From assembly GCA_003511465.1 (NCBI GenBank), contig DOID01000049.1:3884-27447 (forward strand): a stretch of 23,564 bases of DNA, read 5' to 3'. The DNA is from Bacillota bacterium (GTDB lineage: Bacteria > Bacillota > UBA4882 > UBA10575). Shown here one piece after another: positions 1 to 6,971 of the stretch (the stretch's first letter is position 1; every line of letters starts with the position of its first letter). The position numbers and the translations under genes are program-made. Below the pieces are notes generated by a model, which saw nothing but the letters and a program-made list of their open reading frames with translations, had not been told where the DNA came from and ran no database searches.

Positions 1-17
1 TAGCGCCTTTGGGGCTT

Positions 18-69
18 GTCATTCTCCCTGGCTTCATTAAGTGTCCTGGCGGTAGCCAGGGTGAATGAC
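18..69. repeat. Imperfect inverted repeat / stem-loop upstream of the rplU promoter
   Basis: GTCATTC (18-24) pairs with GAATGAC (63-69), and CCCTGGCT (26-33) pairs with AGCCAGGG (54-61). One T/T mismatch separates the two helices and the loop is 20 nt. No T-run follows, so it does not look like a normal intrinsic terminator. It may be the 3' end of the transcript entering from the left, or a protein site. Bases 1-17 show nothing recognisable. Confidence 0.6.
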
Positions 70-86
70 TACGCAAAAAGAAAGCT

Positions 87-115
87 TTGACAGAAAGGCC
101 CGAGGATGATATTAT
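87..115 (+). promoter_or_regulatory. Sigma-A-type promoter for the rplU-prp-rpmA operon
   Basis: TTGACA (87-92), a 17-nt spacer and TATTAT (110-115) give an almost perfect vegetative promoter. Transcription would start near 122, leaving a leader of about 225 nt before rplU. Such a long leader suits a ribosomal-protein operon with leader-based control. Confidence 0.75.
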
Positions 116-176
116 ATTATTTGCGGGTTTTTAAACCTGTTGCAACCGCACAGTGCTGGCTTTTAAACCTTTAGTA

Positions 177-293
177 AAGCTTTTTGCGTTGTATCCATTA
201 AAGAAGATTCCGTTCAATATATAGTGTTTGACTAGATTTAGTCTATCAATATATTGTACCGGAATAGTTGAATCAAGTGACAACGCAAAAAGC
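177..293 (+). repeat. Large nested hairpin in the rplU leader, carrying a repeated arm motif
   Basis: The outer stem is 14 perfect base pairs: 179-192 (GCTTTTTGCGTTGT) with 280-293 (ACAACGCAAAAAGC). Inside are ATTCCG (207-212) with CGGAAT (260-265), CAATATAT (215-222) with ATATATTG (249-256), and GACTA (230-234) with TAGTC (239-243) around a GATT loop. The whole interval can fold into one long rod. It lies inside the predicted transcript. It could be an autoregulatory r-protein leader (an L21 leader is known in Firmicutes, but I cannot confirm a match) or a MITE-like element. The 5' arm recurs before obg and the 3' arm recurs before the steA-like gene. Confidence 0.7.
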
Positions 294-348
294 CCTTAGT
301 AAGCTATAGGTGCCAAGAACTGGCGAGTCTAAGCGGGAGGTGCATTTA

Positions 349-657
349 ATGTACGCGATTGTGGAAACCGGCGGGAAACAATATCGGGTCGCAGCCGACG
401 ATCTATTTAAGGTGGAAAAATTACCAGGTGAAGTTGGAGCCGAGGTTGTGTTGGATCATGTCTTACTGATCGGCGGCGAGGAAACCAAAATTGGTAATCC
501 CTATGTGGAAGGGGCTAAAGTCAAAACCGTGATTGTCGAACAAGACAAAGCCCGAAAAATTTTGGTCTTTCATTACAAACCAAAGAAAAACATCAGAAAA
601 CGGTTTGGGCACCGGCAGCCGTACACCCGTTTACGGGTAGTCGCAATTGAAGGTTAA
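349..657 (+). CDS. rplU: 50S ribosomal protein L21
   Basis: This 102-residue protein is the usual length for bL21, which binds 23S rRNA in the large subunit. The start MYAIVETGGKQYRV and the C-terminal basic stretch KPKKNIRKRFGHRQPYTRLRV are typical of the family. I chose ATG 349 because GGGAGGTG lies at 335-342 with good spacing; an in-frame GTG at 310 would add 13 residues not found in the family. It is the first gene of the rplU-prp-rpmA operon and its stop codon shares a base with the start of prp. It is expressed from the promoter at 87-115 through a long structured leader. Identification is secure. Confidence 0.97.
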   Translation: MYAIVETGGKQYRVAADDLFKVEKLPGEVGAEVVLDHVLLIGGEETKIGNPYVEGAKVKTVIVEQDKARKILVFHYKPKKNIRKRFGHRQPYTRLRVVAIEG

Positions 658-1007
658 TGACTTCAGTCCGGTTTTGGTGTTCAGCGGAACGCTTCATCGG
701 TTTTAAAGCCAATGGCCATACCGGTTATGCCCCGGCGGGACAAGATATCGTCTGTGCCGCCGTGTCAACGCTGGTTCAGACCACGGTTTTGGGTTTACAT
801 GAACTGGTTGGACTACAACTCCAGATTGAGCAGGAGCCGAAAATCGGTTTGTATAGTTGCTTAATCGCCCCGACTGATGATGAAGTAAAGCTTGAGCAAG
901 CCCATCTGATCTTAAATCTAATGTATCTAGGCCTGCAGCAGATTGCGCAGGAATATCGGAAATTTGTCAAAATATCCCTTAAGGAGGTGCAGAATGATGA
1001 GCTTTAA
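657..1007 (+). CDS. prp: Ribosomal-processing cysteine protease Prp (YsxB family)
   Basis: This 116-residue protein sits between L21 and L27, the usual place for Prp in Firmicutes. Prp removes the N-terminal extension of L27. The motif GHTGYAPAGQDIVCAAVS contains the expected catalytic pair, His21 and Cys33, corresponding to the His/Cys pair described for Staphylococcus aureus Prp. ATG 657 overlaps the rplU stop codon by one base, and the 3' end overlaps rpmA by 14 bases, so the three genes are probably translationally coupled. The presence of its substrate site in the downstream L27 supports the call strongly. Confidence 0.93.
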   Translation: MTSVRFWCSAERFIGFKANGHTGYAPAGQDIVCAAVSTLVQTTVLGLHELVGLQLQIEQEPKIGLYSCLIAPTDDEVKLEQAHLILNLMYLGLQQIAQEYRKFVKISLKEVQNDEL

Positions 1008-1287
1008 TTTGCAATTTTTTGCGAAGAAAAAAGGAATGGGAAGTACCAGAAATGGTCGGGATAGTCAGGCCCAACGGCTAGGCGTGAAAAAGTTTGGCGG
1101 TCAACAGGTTTTAGCCGGTAATATCCTTGTCCGTCAGCGGGGCACCAAGTTCCATCCCGGCAACAACGTAGGGATTGGTAAAGACGATACACTCTTTGCT
1201 TTAATCGATGGCTACGTTAGTTTCGAACGGAAAGGGAAAACTGATAAAAAAGTCAGCGTTTACTCTGAGCCGGTCGTCTCTGCTTAA
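994..1287 (+). CDS. rpmA: 50S ribosomal protein L27 with Prp-cleavable N-terminal extension
   Basis: The protein has 97 residues. The mature part, AKKKGMGSTRNGRDSQAQRLG, is the conserved bL27 N-terminus that reaches the peptidyl-transferase centre. It is preceded by MMSFNLQFF, which matches the Firmicutes extension cut by Prp after the two phenylalanines (between Phe9 and Ala10). Start 994 follows AAGGAGGTG (981-989); the adjacent ATG at 997 is possible. A longer frame from 943 would run through prp and is not supported. The gene is last in its operon and is followed by a clear terminator. Confidence 0.96.
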   Translation: MMSFNLQFFAKKKGMGSTRNGRDSQAQRLGVKKFGGQQVLAGNILVRQRGTKFHPGNNVGIGKDDTLFALIDGYVSFERKGKTDKKVSVYSEPVVSA

Positions 1288-1292
1288 TCTTT

Positions 1293-1317
1293 AAAAACCG
1301 CCTAAAGGCGGTTTTTT
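1293..1317 (+). terminator. Intrinsic terminator after rpmA
   Basis: ACCGCCT (1297-1303) and AGGCGGT (1306-1312) form a GC-rich stem with a very short loop, followed by a run of T. It closes the rplU-prp-rpmA operon. The A-run before the stem would let it work in both directions, but no gene converges here. Confidence 0.85.
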
Positions 1318-1340
1318 AAAACCCTTTTTTCTTTTCACTG

Positions 1341-1407
1341 AAGCTTTTTGCGTTGTACCCATCTAAAAGCCCCACAGGCTTTAATCGCAAGGTAAATATA
1401 AAAAGCC
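1341..1407 (+). repeat. Second copy of the GCTTTTTGCGTTG element, upstream of obg
   Basis: Bases 1341-1362 match 177-198 of the rplU leader at 21 of 22 positions (AAGCTTTTTGCGTTGTA, then Y and CCAT). GCTTTTT (1343-1349) can pair with AAAAAGC (1400-1406). Alternatively TTGCG (1348-1352) can pair with CGCAA (1386-1390). An inner hairpin AAAGCC/GGCTTT (1366-1371 with 1377-1382) is also possible. The element ends 18 nt before the obg start, next to its ribosome binding site AAAGGAG (1411-1416). I see no clear sigma-A promoter between the rpmA terminator and obg. Confidence 0.6.
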
Positions 1408-1424
1408 CCTAAAGGAGTAAGTCT

Positions 1425-2693
1425 ATGTTTATTGATGAAGTGACAATTAAGGTAATTGCCGGAAAAGGCGGCGACGGCATCGTCAGTTTTCGCCGGGAAA
1501 AATTCGTGCCGCAAGGCGGCCCGGACGGTGGGGACGGTGGGGACGGCGGCAGCATCTACCTGGAGGCTGATGAAGGCTATAATACTCTGAGTCACCTCCG
1601 CTATCATAAGCTCTTTAAAGCTACGGCCGGACAGAATGGCGGCGGGAGTAGATGCTTTGGTAAAAAGGGAGACGATTTGGTGATTAAGGTGCCGGTGGGT
1701 ACTATGGTGCAGAAAGATGGTCGGTTAGTGGCTGACCTTACCATACATAAGGAAAGGTACCTCGTGGCGAAAGGTGGTCGCGGTGGCCGTGGAAATGCCC
1801 GTTTCGCGGGTGCTTCCCACCAAGCGCCTCGTTTTGCCGAACGCGGAGAAATTGGGGAGGAAGCGGCCTTAGGCTTAGAATTGAAAGTCTTAGCCGATGT
1901 TGGTTTAGTCGGGTATCCGAATGCCGGAAAATCGACTTTTCTCTCGTCAATATCAGCCGCCCGCCCAAAAATAGCTTCTTATCCGTTTACGACCTTGAGT
2001 CCGGTTTTAGGTGTTGTCGATCTGGCTGATCAGAGTTTTATCGTCGCTGACTTGCCCGGCTTAATTCAGGGTGCCCACCAAGGAGTGGGTTTGGGGATTG
2101 AGTTCTTGAAGCATGTGGAAAGAACCCGCCTGCTGGTGCACTTGGTGGATCTTTCACTGCCGGCCCCCTGGGAGGCCTTTGACGAGATCAACCGGGAACT
2201 AGCAAGTTATAGTGAACAATTACCGCAAAAGCCGCAGCTGGTCATCGGAACGAAAATAGATTTACCCGAGGCGGCGGCTAAAAAAGAGGAGTTTAAAACA
2301 AAAATTACAGGTCTTGGCTATGAGGTCGACTTTATTTCGGCGGCAATCGGTGAGAACATCCGGCCGGTTTTATACCGGATCATGGCAAAACTGAAAACGC
2401 TCCCGAAAATTGAAAAATTAGCAGTGGAACCGGAAACACCGGTTGCCGGTTTACCGCTGGGTGCCCCGGAATTCTCCATTGTCAAAGAAGCCGATGGTTC
2501 CTACCGGATTAGCGGGGAAACCTTAGTCAAAAAAGTGATGCGTTTCAATCCGGACCAAAGCGAAGCTTTACTGCGTTTAGATCAACGCTTAAAAAGCTGG
2601 GGAATTTTGACCGCTTTAGAAGAGGAAGGGATCAAGGAGGGCGATCTGGTGCGGATCGGTGATTATGAATTTACCTTTGAGCTAGAGGACTAA
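1425..2693 (+). CDS. obg: GTPase Obg (ribosome assembly / stress GTPase)
   Basis: The 422 residues have the three-domain Obg layout. The glycine-rich Obg fold spans about residues 1-158 (GGDGIVSFRREKFVPQGGPDGG). The G domain spans about 159-330, with G1 GYPNAGKST at 163-171 and G3 DLPG at 209-212. The OCT domain covers about 345-420. Obg acts in 50S subunit assembly and stress control. G4 reads TKID (276-279) rather than the usual NKxD; this variant is tolerated in some GTPases. ATG 1425 follows AAAGGAG at 1411-1416. Standing behind the L21/L27 genes is the common arrangement in Bacillota. Confidence 0.96.
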   Translation: MFIDEVTIKVIAGKGGDGIVSFRREKFVPQGGPDGGDGGDGGSIYLEADEGYNTLSHLRYHKLFKATAGQNGGGSRCFGKKGDDLVIKVPVGTMVQKDGRLVADLTIHKERYLVAKGGRGGRGNARFAGASHQAPRFAERGEIGEEAALGLELKVLADVGLVGYPNAGKSTFLSSISAARPKIASYPFTTLSPVLGVVDLADQSFIVADLPGLIQGAHQGVGLGIEFLKHVERTRLLVHLVDLSLPAPWEAFDEINRELASYSEQLPQKPQLVIGTKIDLPEAAAKKEEFKTKITGLGYEVDFISAAIGENIRPVLYRIMAKLKTLPKIEKLAVEPETPVAGLPLGAPEFSIVKEADGSYRISGETLVKKVMRFNPDQSEALLRLDQRLKSWGILTALEEEGIKEGDLVRIGDYEFTFELED

Positions 2694-2712
2694 TTAGTTC
2701 AAACTGATAAAG

Positions 2713-2742
2713 TGGAGAAAACCCCGCATCTTATAGTATAAT
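2713..2742 (+). promoter_or_regulatory. Possible sigma-A promoter for proB
   Basis: A perfect -10 hexamer TATAAT (2737-2742) lies 44 nt before the proB start. The best -35 is TGGAGA (2713-2718) with an 18-nt spacer, matching TTGACA at 4 of 6 positions. It would let proBA-nadD be transcribed independently of obg. No terminator is visible between obg and proB, so read-through is also likely. Confidence 0.4.
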
Positions 2743-2786
2743 TAAAGTAAGCTTTGCGAAAATCAACCGGGAAGTGAGGGTTTTAC

Positions 2787-3926
2787 TTGTTAGATAATCG
2801 AAACAGGGTGCAAGCAGCCCAAAAAATCGTGGTTAAAGTAGGGACCAGTAGTTTAACTTATCCTTCCGGACGGCTTAACTTAACAAACATGGAACGAATC
2901 GTGCGGCAAATCGCGGATTTGCATAATTCCGGAAAAGAAGTGGTGTTGGTTTCTTCCGGCTCAGTTGGCGCCGGCGTCGGTGAACTCGGTCTCAAAAACA
3001 AACCACGGACTATACCGGAACGGCAAGCCGTATCTGCGGTCGGACAATGTTTCCTAATGCAGGTTTATAACCGCTTTTTTCTGGAATATGGAATTATCAC
3101 GGCACAGATCCTACTGACCCGGGAAGATATGAGTGACCGCCGTCGTTATCTAAATGCGCGCAACACCATGCTGATGTTGATCAATGAGTACCGGGCGTTG
3201 CCGATTATCAATGAGAATGATACAGTCGCCACCGAAGAACTACAATTACGCTTTGGGGATAATGATACTTTAGCGGCCTTAGTCGCTAGTCTAATCAGAG
3301 CAGACCTTTTAATCCTCCTCTCTGACATCAGCGGTCTCTATACTGGCGATCCCCGAAAAGATGAAAATGCCACCTTAATACCGGAGGTTAAAGAAATATC
3401 TCCGGCGATCTGGGCCACCGCCGGAGCGGCCGGTACGATGCGGGGAACAGGTGGGATGATTACCAAATTGGAAGCGGCGCGGATTGCCACCCGTTCTGGG
3501 ATCACGATGGTCCTGGCCTCTTGCGAAGAAGAAGATGTTTTAAACCGAATTCTCGGGGGAGAACAGGTGGGTACGGTGTTTTTACCGAATGAAGATTCCC
3601 TGGTGCAGCGGGAACAATGGATTGCCTTTGCCGGGCAACCGCAAGGGGCAGTCGTGATTGATCAGGGCGCGGTTACTGCTCTGCTTGAAGGAAAAAAGAG
3701 TTTATTACCTTCCGGCGTCACCGGAGTGCAAGGCAAATTCGAGGTTGGTGATTTGATCCGGGTGTTAGATCCGAGCGAACAAGAGATCGCCAGGGGCCTT
3801 AGTAATTTCAACTCTGAAGAGATTGAAAGAATCAAAGGCACGAACACTCTCCATCTGCCGAAAGTGTTAGGGTACAAAACCTTTGAAGAAGTCATCCACC
3901 GTAATAATATGGTCTGCGTGGAATGA
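2787..3926 (+). CDS. proB: Glutamate 5-kinase
   Basis: ProB phosphorylates glutamate to gamma-glutamyl phosphate, the first step of proline synthesis. The 379 residues contain the amino-acid kinase domain (VVKVGTSSL near the N-terminus, SSGSVGAG, NENDTV, FGDNDTLAALVA, SDISGLYTGDPR, GTGGMITKLEAA), then a C-terminal PUA domain from about residue 280. This is the full-length ProB architecture. The start is TTG 2787, with GTGAGGG (2774-2780) as ribosome binding site. proA follows after 13 nt and catalyses the next step, so the two form an operon. The feedback site for proline is expected in the kinase domain but cannot be judged by eye. Confidence 0.96.
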   Translation: MLDNRNRVQAAQKIVVKVGTSSLTYPSGRLNLTNMERIVRQIADLHNSGKEVVLVSSGSVGAGVGELGLKNKPRTIPERQAVSAVGQCFLMQVYNRFFLEYGIITAQILLTREDMSDRRRYLNARNTMLMLINEYRALPIINENDTVATEELQLRFGDNDTLAALVASLIRADLLILLSDISGLYTGDPRKDENATLIPEVKEISPAIWATAGAAGTMRGTGGMITKLEAARIATRSGITMVLASCEEEDVLNRILGGEQVGTVFLPNEDSLVQREQWIAFAGQPQGAVVIDQGAVTALLEGKKSLLPSGVTGVQGKFEVGDLIRVLDPSEQEIARGLSNFNSEEIERIKGTNTLHLPKVLGYKTFEEVIHRNNMVCVE

Positions 3927-3939
3927 AGGGGGCAAAAGC

Positions 3940-5196
3940 GTGAACAACACCGATGCGATTATTTCCTTGGGAAAAAAGGCAAAAACAGCTGCCACCCACC
4001 TGGCTACTGTGGATAGTACGGTTAAAAACCAGGCCTTACTTGCCGTGGCCGCAGGACTGCTGGCCGGTGAAGAGCGGATTCTGGCGATTAATCGGGAGGA
4101 AGTAGCCCACGCCAAAGCTAAGGGTTTAAAATCGAGTTTTTGCGAACGTTTGACCTTAAATCCGCAGCGAATCAGGGGGATGGTTGATGGCATGCGGGAA
4201 ATTGCCAGGCTGGAAGATCCGGTGGGTAGTGTAGAAAAAATGTGGCGCCGTCCCAACGGTTTACAGATTGGCCAAATGCGAGTACCTTTAGGCGTGGTCG
4301 CGATTATCTATGAAGCCCGTCCCAACGTAACGGTGGACGCTGCCGCTTTATGCCTGAAAACAGGCAATGCGGTGATTCTGCGCGGGGGATCAGAAGCGCT
4401 CCGGACCAATCAAGTCTTAGTCGACGTGATCCGGGAAGCACTGAATGGCGAAGGTATTCCAGTGGATGCGGTGCAACTGTTGGCGACGGCAGAAAGGGAA
4501 GCGGTGGTTACGTTAATGAAAATGCGGCAGTATGTGGATGTTCTGGTACCACGGGGTGGAACCGGACTCATCAAGACCGTGATCAGCAACGCCACCGTGC
4601 CTGTAATCGAGACCGGAGCCGGAAATTGTCATATTTATATTGATGCCGTTGCCAACCTGGAGGAAGCGGCGAAGATTGTACTCAATGCCAAAACCCAACG
4701 TCCGTCCGTCTGTAATGCCCTCGAAACCCTGTTGGTGCACGAGAAAATTGCCCCCCGTTTTCTTACGGGTTGCGGGGAAGAACTGCGCCAGGCTGGAGTG
4801 GAAGTCCGCGGTTGTCCAGAGACCCTTCGTCACTTGCCATGGGCGGAAGCTGCCGCAGAAAGTGACTGGGCGACCGAATATTTGGATTTAACCCTTGCCA
4901 TTAAAGTAGTACCGGATTTTCCCGCGGCTGTCGCCCACATTAGGGAGTATGGCACCGGACATTCGGAGAGTATTATTACCACCGATTATGCGGCGGCCCG
5001 CCGCTTTTTGCAGGAAGTAGATGCGGCTGCTGTTTACGTTAATGCCTCCACCCGTTTTACCGATGGGTACGAATTTGGCTTCGGGGCCGAACTAGGCATT
5101 TCCACCCAAAAACTCCATGCCAGAGGGCCGATGGGTTTGTCCGCCCTAACAACGACTAAATATATTATCTATGGTGACGGACAGATTAGAATATGA
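3940..5196 (+). CDS. proA: Glutamate-5-semialdehyde dehydrogenase (gamma-glutamyl phosphate reductase)
   Basis: ProA reduces gamma-glutamyl phosphate to glutamate semialdehyde with NADPH, using the ProB product directly. From GTG 3940 the protein has 418 residues, the normal family length. Visible signatures are IYEARPNVTVDAAALCLKTGN, the nucleotide-binding GGSEA segment, PRGGTGLI, and the catalytic-cysteine region QRPSVCNALETLLV. An in-frame ATG at 3883 lies inside proB and would add 19 unsupported residues, while AAGGGGG (3927-3931 region) precedes GTG 3940. The stop codon overlaps the nadD start (ATGA), which implies translational coupling. Confidence 0.95.
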   Translation: MNNTDAIISLGKKAKTAATHLATVDSTVKNQALLAVAAGLLAGEERILAINREEVAHAKAKGLKSSFCERLTLNPQRIRGMVDGMREIARLEDPVGSVEKMWRRPNGLQIGQMRVPLGVVAIIYEARPNVTVDAAALCLKTGNAVILRGGSEALRTNQVLVDVIREALNGEGIPVDAVQLLATAEREAVVTLMKMRQYVDVLVPRGGTGLIKTVISNATVPVIETGAGNCHIYIDAVANLEEAAKIVLNAKTQRPSVCNALETLLVHEKIAPRFLTGCGEELRQAGVEVRGCPETLRHLPWAEAAAESDWATEYLDLTLAIKVVPDFPAAVAHIREYGTGHSESIITTDYAAARRFLQEVDAAAVYVNASTRFTDGYEFGFGAELGISTQKLHARGPMGLSALTTTKYIIYGDGQIRI

Positions 5197-5798
5197 ATGC
5201 GCTTGGTATCTATGGCGGAAGTTTTGATCCCATCCATCTTGGCCATTTAGTGCTGGCGGAGACTGCTCGGGAAGAATTGAAGTTGGAAAAGGTTATTTTT
5301 GTACCGGCTTTAAAATCCCCATTAAAATCCCATGCACCCCATATTAGTGACCAAGACCGCTTAGCGTTGATTAAGCTAGCGATCGGTGATAATCCGTTTT
5401 TTGCTTATTCTGAAGTGGAATTAGAACGGAAACCTCCCTCCTACACGGTGGATACCCTGCACTATTTTCGTCAGGTTTATCCCGATCGGGAGCTCATTTT
5501 GTTGATGGGACAGGATTCTTTACATACATTTACGGAATGGTTCCAATTTCGGACCATCTTACGCTTGGCCAAATTGGCAATTGGCACCCGCCCTGGCGTT
5601 TCCCCCTCTTTACCCGTGGAGCTGGAAGCTTTTCAGTTGCCGTCACCCGAGAGTCGTGGGTTTGTCTATTTTCACAACCCAAAGATGGAGATCTCCTCCA
5701 GTGTGGTGCGGGAACGGTTGCGGCTCGGCAAATCTGTTAAGTACTGGTTAACACCGCAGGTTTTAGCTTATATTCAAGGGCATAAACTCTACACTTGA
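5193..5798 (+). CDS. nadD: Nicotinate-nucleotide adenylyltransferase
   Basis: NadD joins nicotinate mononucleotide with ATP to give deamido-NAD in NAD synthesis. The 201-residue protein begins with the nucleotidyltransferase signature GIYGGSFDPIHLGH (residues 5-18) containing the HxGH-type motif, and ends with the second signature ISSSVVRERLRLGKSVKYW. Length and both signatures fit the family. The start ATG overlaps the proA stop codon by four bases, so it belongs to the proBA transcript. In many Bacillota nadD is followed directly by yqeK and rsfS; here an RRM gene stands between them. Confidence 0.95.
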   Translation: MNALGIYGGSFDPIHLGHLVLAETAREELKLEKVIFVPALKSPLKSHAPHISDQDRLALIKLAIGDNPFFAYSEVELERKPPSYTVDTLHYFRQVYPDRELILLMGQDSLHTFTEWFQFRTILRLAKLAIGTRPGVSPSLPVELEAFQLPSPESRGFVYFHNPKMEISSSVVRERLRLGKSVKYWLTPQVLAYIQGHKLYT

Positions 5799-5940
5799 TT
5801 TTCAGCTGCTCGCTGTGGTGCTTCGGTTGTCATTTGGTGTTATTCTTTTTCCAAGACTCAATAATATTTCCTTAGGCGGGTAAAATAAATGAGGGGCCTA
5901 CAATTATCTGTGATTCATGGCCGGAAACGAGGTGAAGTTG

Positions 5941-6198
5941 GTGAGTAAAACCCTGTATGTCGGTAATTTGCCCTGGGCTACTACGGATAAGGATTTAGCG
6001 GATTTATTTTCCGGATCCGCCGAAGTATTGGCGAGTAGGGTAATTATAGACCGGTCAACCGGACGCTCGAAAGGGTTTGGGTTTGTTGAAGTTCCTGAAG
6101 ATCAAGCCGATCAAGTAATTGCCGCTATGAACGGGAAAGAGTTAGGCGGTAGAGAAATCATTGTCAACGAGGCTAGGCCGCTGGATACCACAAACTAA
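5941..6198 (+). CDS. Single-RRM RNA-binding protein
   Basis: From GTG 5941 the protein has 85 residues and is essentially one RNA-recognition motif. RNP2 reads LYVGNL (residues 5-10) and RNP1 reads KGFGFVEV (44-51), including the aromatic residues that stack on RNA. The C-terminal tail after the fold is only a few residues long. GTG 5941 has a good ribosome binding site, GAGGTGA (5929-5935); an ATG at 5917 would add eight residues but lacks a site at suitable distance. Small RRM proteins of this type occur in cyanobacteria and scattered other bacteria, some cold-induced; the target RNA is unknown. The 142-nt gap before it shows no convincing promoter. Confidence 0.88.
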   Translation: MSKTLYVGNLPWATTDKDLADLFSGSAEVLASRVIIDRSTGRSKGFGFVEVPEDQADQVIAAMNGKELGGREIIVNEARPLDTTN

Positions 6199-6218
6199 GG
6201 GGTGCGTTGCACCCCCTT
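6197..6218 (+). terminator. GC-rich hairpin directly after the RRM gene
   Basis: GGGGTGC (6199-6205) pairs with GCACCCC (6209-6215) around a GTT loop, starting at the stop codon. The following bases are TTAAAA rather than a T-run, so termination here may be weak. It may instead protect the 3' end of the mRNA. Confidence 0.55.
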
Positions 6219-6230
6219 AAAATGTAAAAG

Positions 6231-6270
6231 AGCTGGGTGAAACCAGCCCTTTGTCTTTGGGCTATTTTCT
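6231..6270 (+). terminator. Two overlapping hairpins, the second followed by ATTTTCT
   Basis: GCTGG (6232-6236) can pair with CCAGC (6243-6247). AGCCC (6245-6249) can pair with GGGCT (6259-6263), followed by ATTTTCT. The two helices share bases 6245-6247 and cannot form together. The second looks like a modest intrinsic terminator for the RRM transcript. A TATACT at 6315-6320 could be the -10 element for yqeK, but no matching -35 is seen. Confidence 0.45.
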
Positions 6271-6356
6271 AAGTACTAGCAGGGAAAAGAGAAACGCTGT
6301 GGAAAAAGATTAAGTATACTAACATTACTAAGATCTATTGTAGTGGGAGGGTCTAA

Positions 6357-6935
6357 ATGAAGATTGAAGCTCTCCGCGAGAAACTGGCAAACACGCTTTC
6401 TCCAACCCGGTTTCAACACTCGTTAAGGGTGATGGGATTTGCGCGGGAATTGGCGCGGCACTACCATATTGCGGAAGAGCCGGTTGTTATTGCAGCGCTT
6501 TTACATGATGTAGCCAGAGAAGTCAGAGGCCAGGAGGTGCTGGAATTGGCTGAGACTTACCACCTTCCGGTGCTTCCTGTGGAGAGAAGAGCCCCGGTTT
6601 TACTCCATGGCAGGGTGGGGGCGGAGGTTTTAAAGCGGGAATGGGCGATTACCGACGAGTCAATCTTGAAAGCCGTGGCGATGCATGTTACAGGTGCTCC
6701 CAAAATGGATCCGATTGCTGAATTAACCTTAATTGCGGACTTTGCGGAACCAAATCGGCCATTTTTTGCGGCTGAGGTTGCGCGGAAACTGGCCTTTACA
6801 ACTCGACAGACCGTTTTAAGGTACATTTTTACTCAGAAGATTAGATATATCTTGGATGCCGGTTTTCTACTCCATCCCTTAACAATTGAAGCCAGAAATC
6901 ACCTGATGGAAGAGAGCGGAGGGGAAAAAGAGTAG
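6357..6935 (+). CDS. yqeK: HD-domain hydrolase YqeK (probable diadenosine tetraphosphatase)
   Basis: This 192-residue HD-superfamily metal phosphohydrolase has His21, the HD pair His50-Asp51 in LLHDVAREV, His84 in LLHGRVGAE, His110 in MHVTG and Asp128 in LIADFAEP. These supply the expected metal ligands. YqeK proteins are reported to be symmetrical Ap4A hydrolases, so a role in clearing alarmone-like dinucleotides follows from the family. ATG 6357 is preceded by GGGAGG (6345-6350). The neighbours agree: nadD upstream and rsfS 36 nt downstream, the usual Bacillota order except for the inserted RRM gene. Confidence 0.92.
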   Translation: MKIEALREKLANTLSPTRFQHSLRVMGFARELARHYHIAEEPVVIAALLHDVAREVRGQEVLELAETYHLPVLPVERRAPVLLHGRVGAEVLKREWAITDESILKAVAMHVTGAPKMDPIAELTLIADFAEPNRPFFAAEVARKLAFTTRQTVLRYIFTQKIRYILDAGFLLHPLTIEARNHLMEESGGEKE

Positions 6936-6971
6936 TCCCTGCAGATTTAGCTTTATGGCGGAGGTTTGGGA

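Noticed and set aside
228..256. Second promoter TTGACT, 17 nt, ATATTG
   Set aside because: The -10 is poor and both hexamers are parts of the hairpin arms in the rplU leader; the promoter at 87-115 is far better.
310..348. Upstream GTG start for rplU
   Set aside because: The added 13 residues are not part of L21, and the ribosome binding site at 335-342 would lie inside the gene.
534..540. Perfect Spo0A box TGTCGAA
   Set aside because: It lies inside the rplU coding sequence, far from any promoter; a 7-mer is expected several times by chance in this window.
1522..1552. Tandem GGTGGGGAC-like repeats
   Set aside because: They encode the glycine-rich GGDGGDGG segment that is conserved in Obg, so codon repetition explains them.
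6315..6320. TATACT as yqeK promoter
   Set aside because: No acceptable -35 hexamer at 16-18 nt upstream; too weak to list as a feature.
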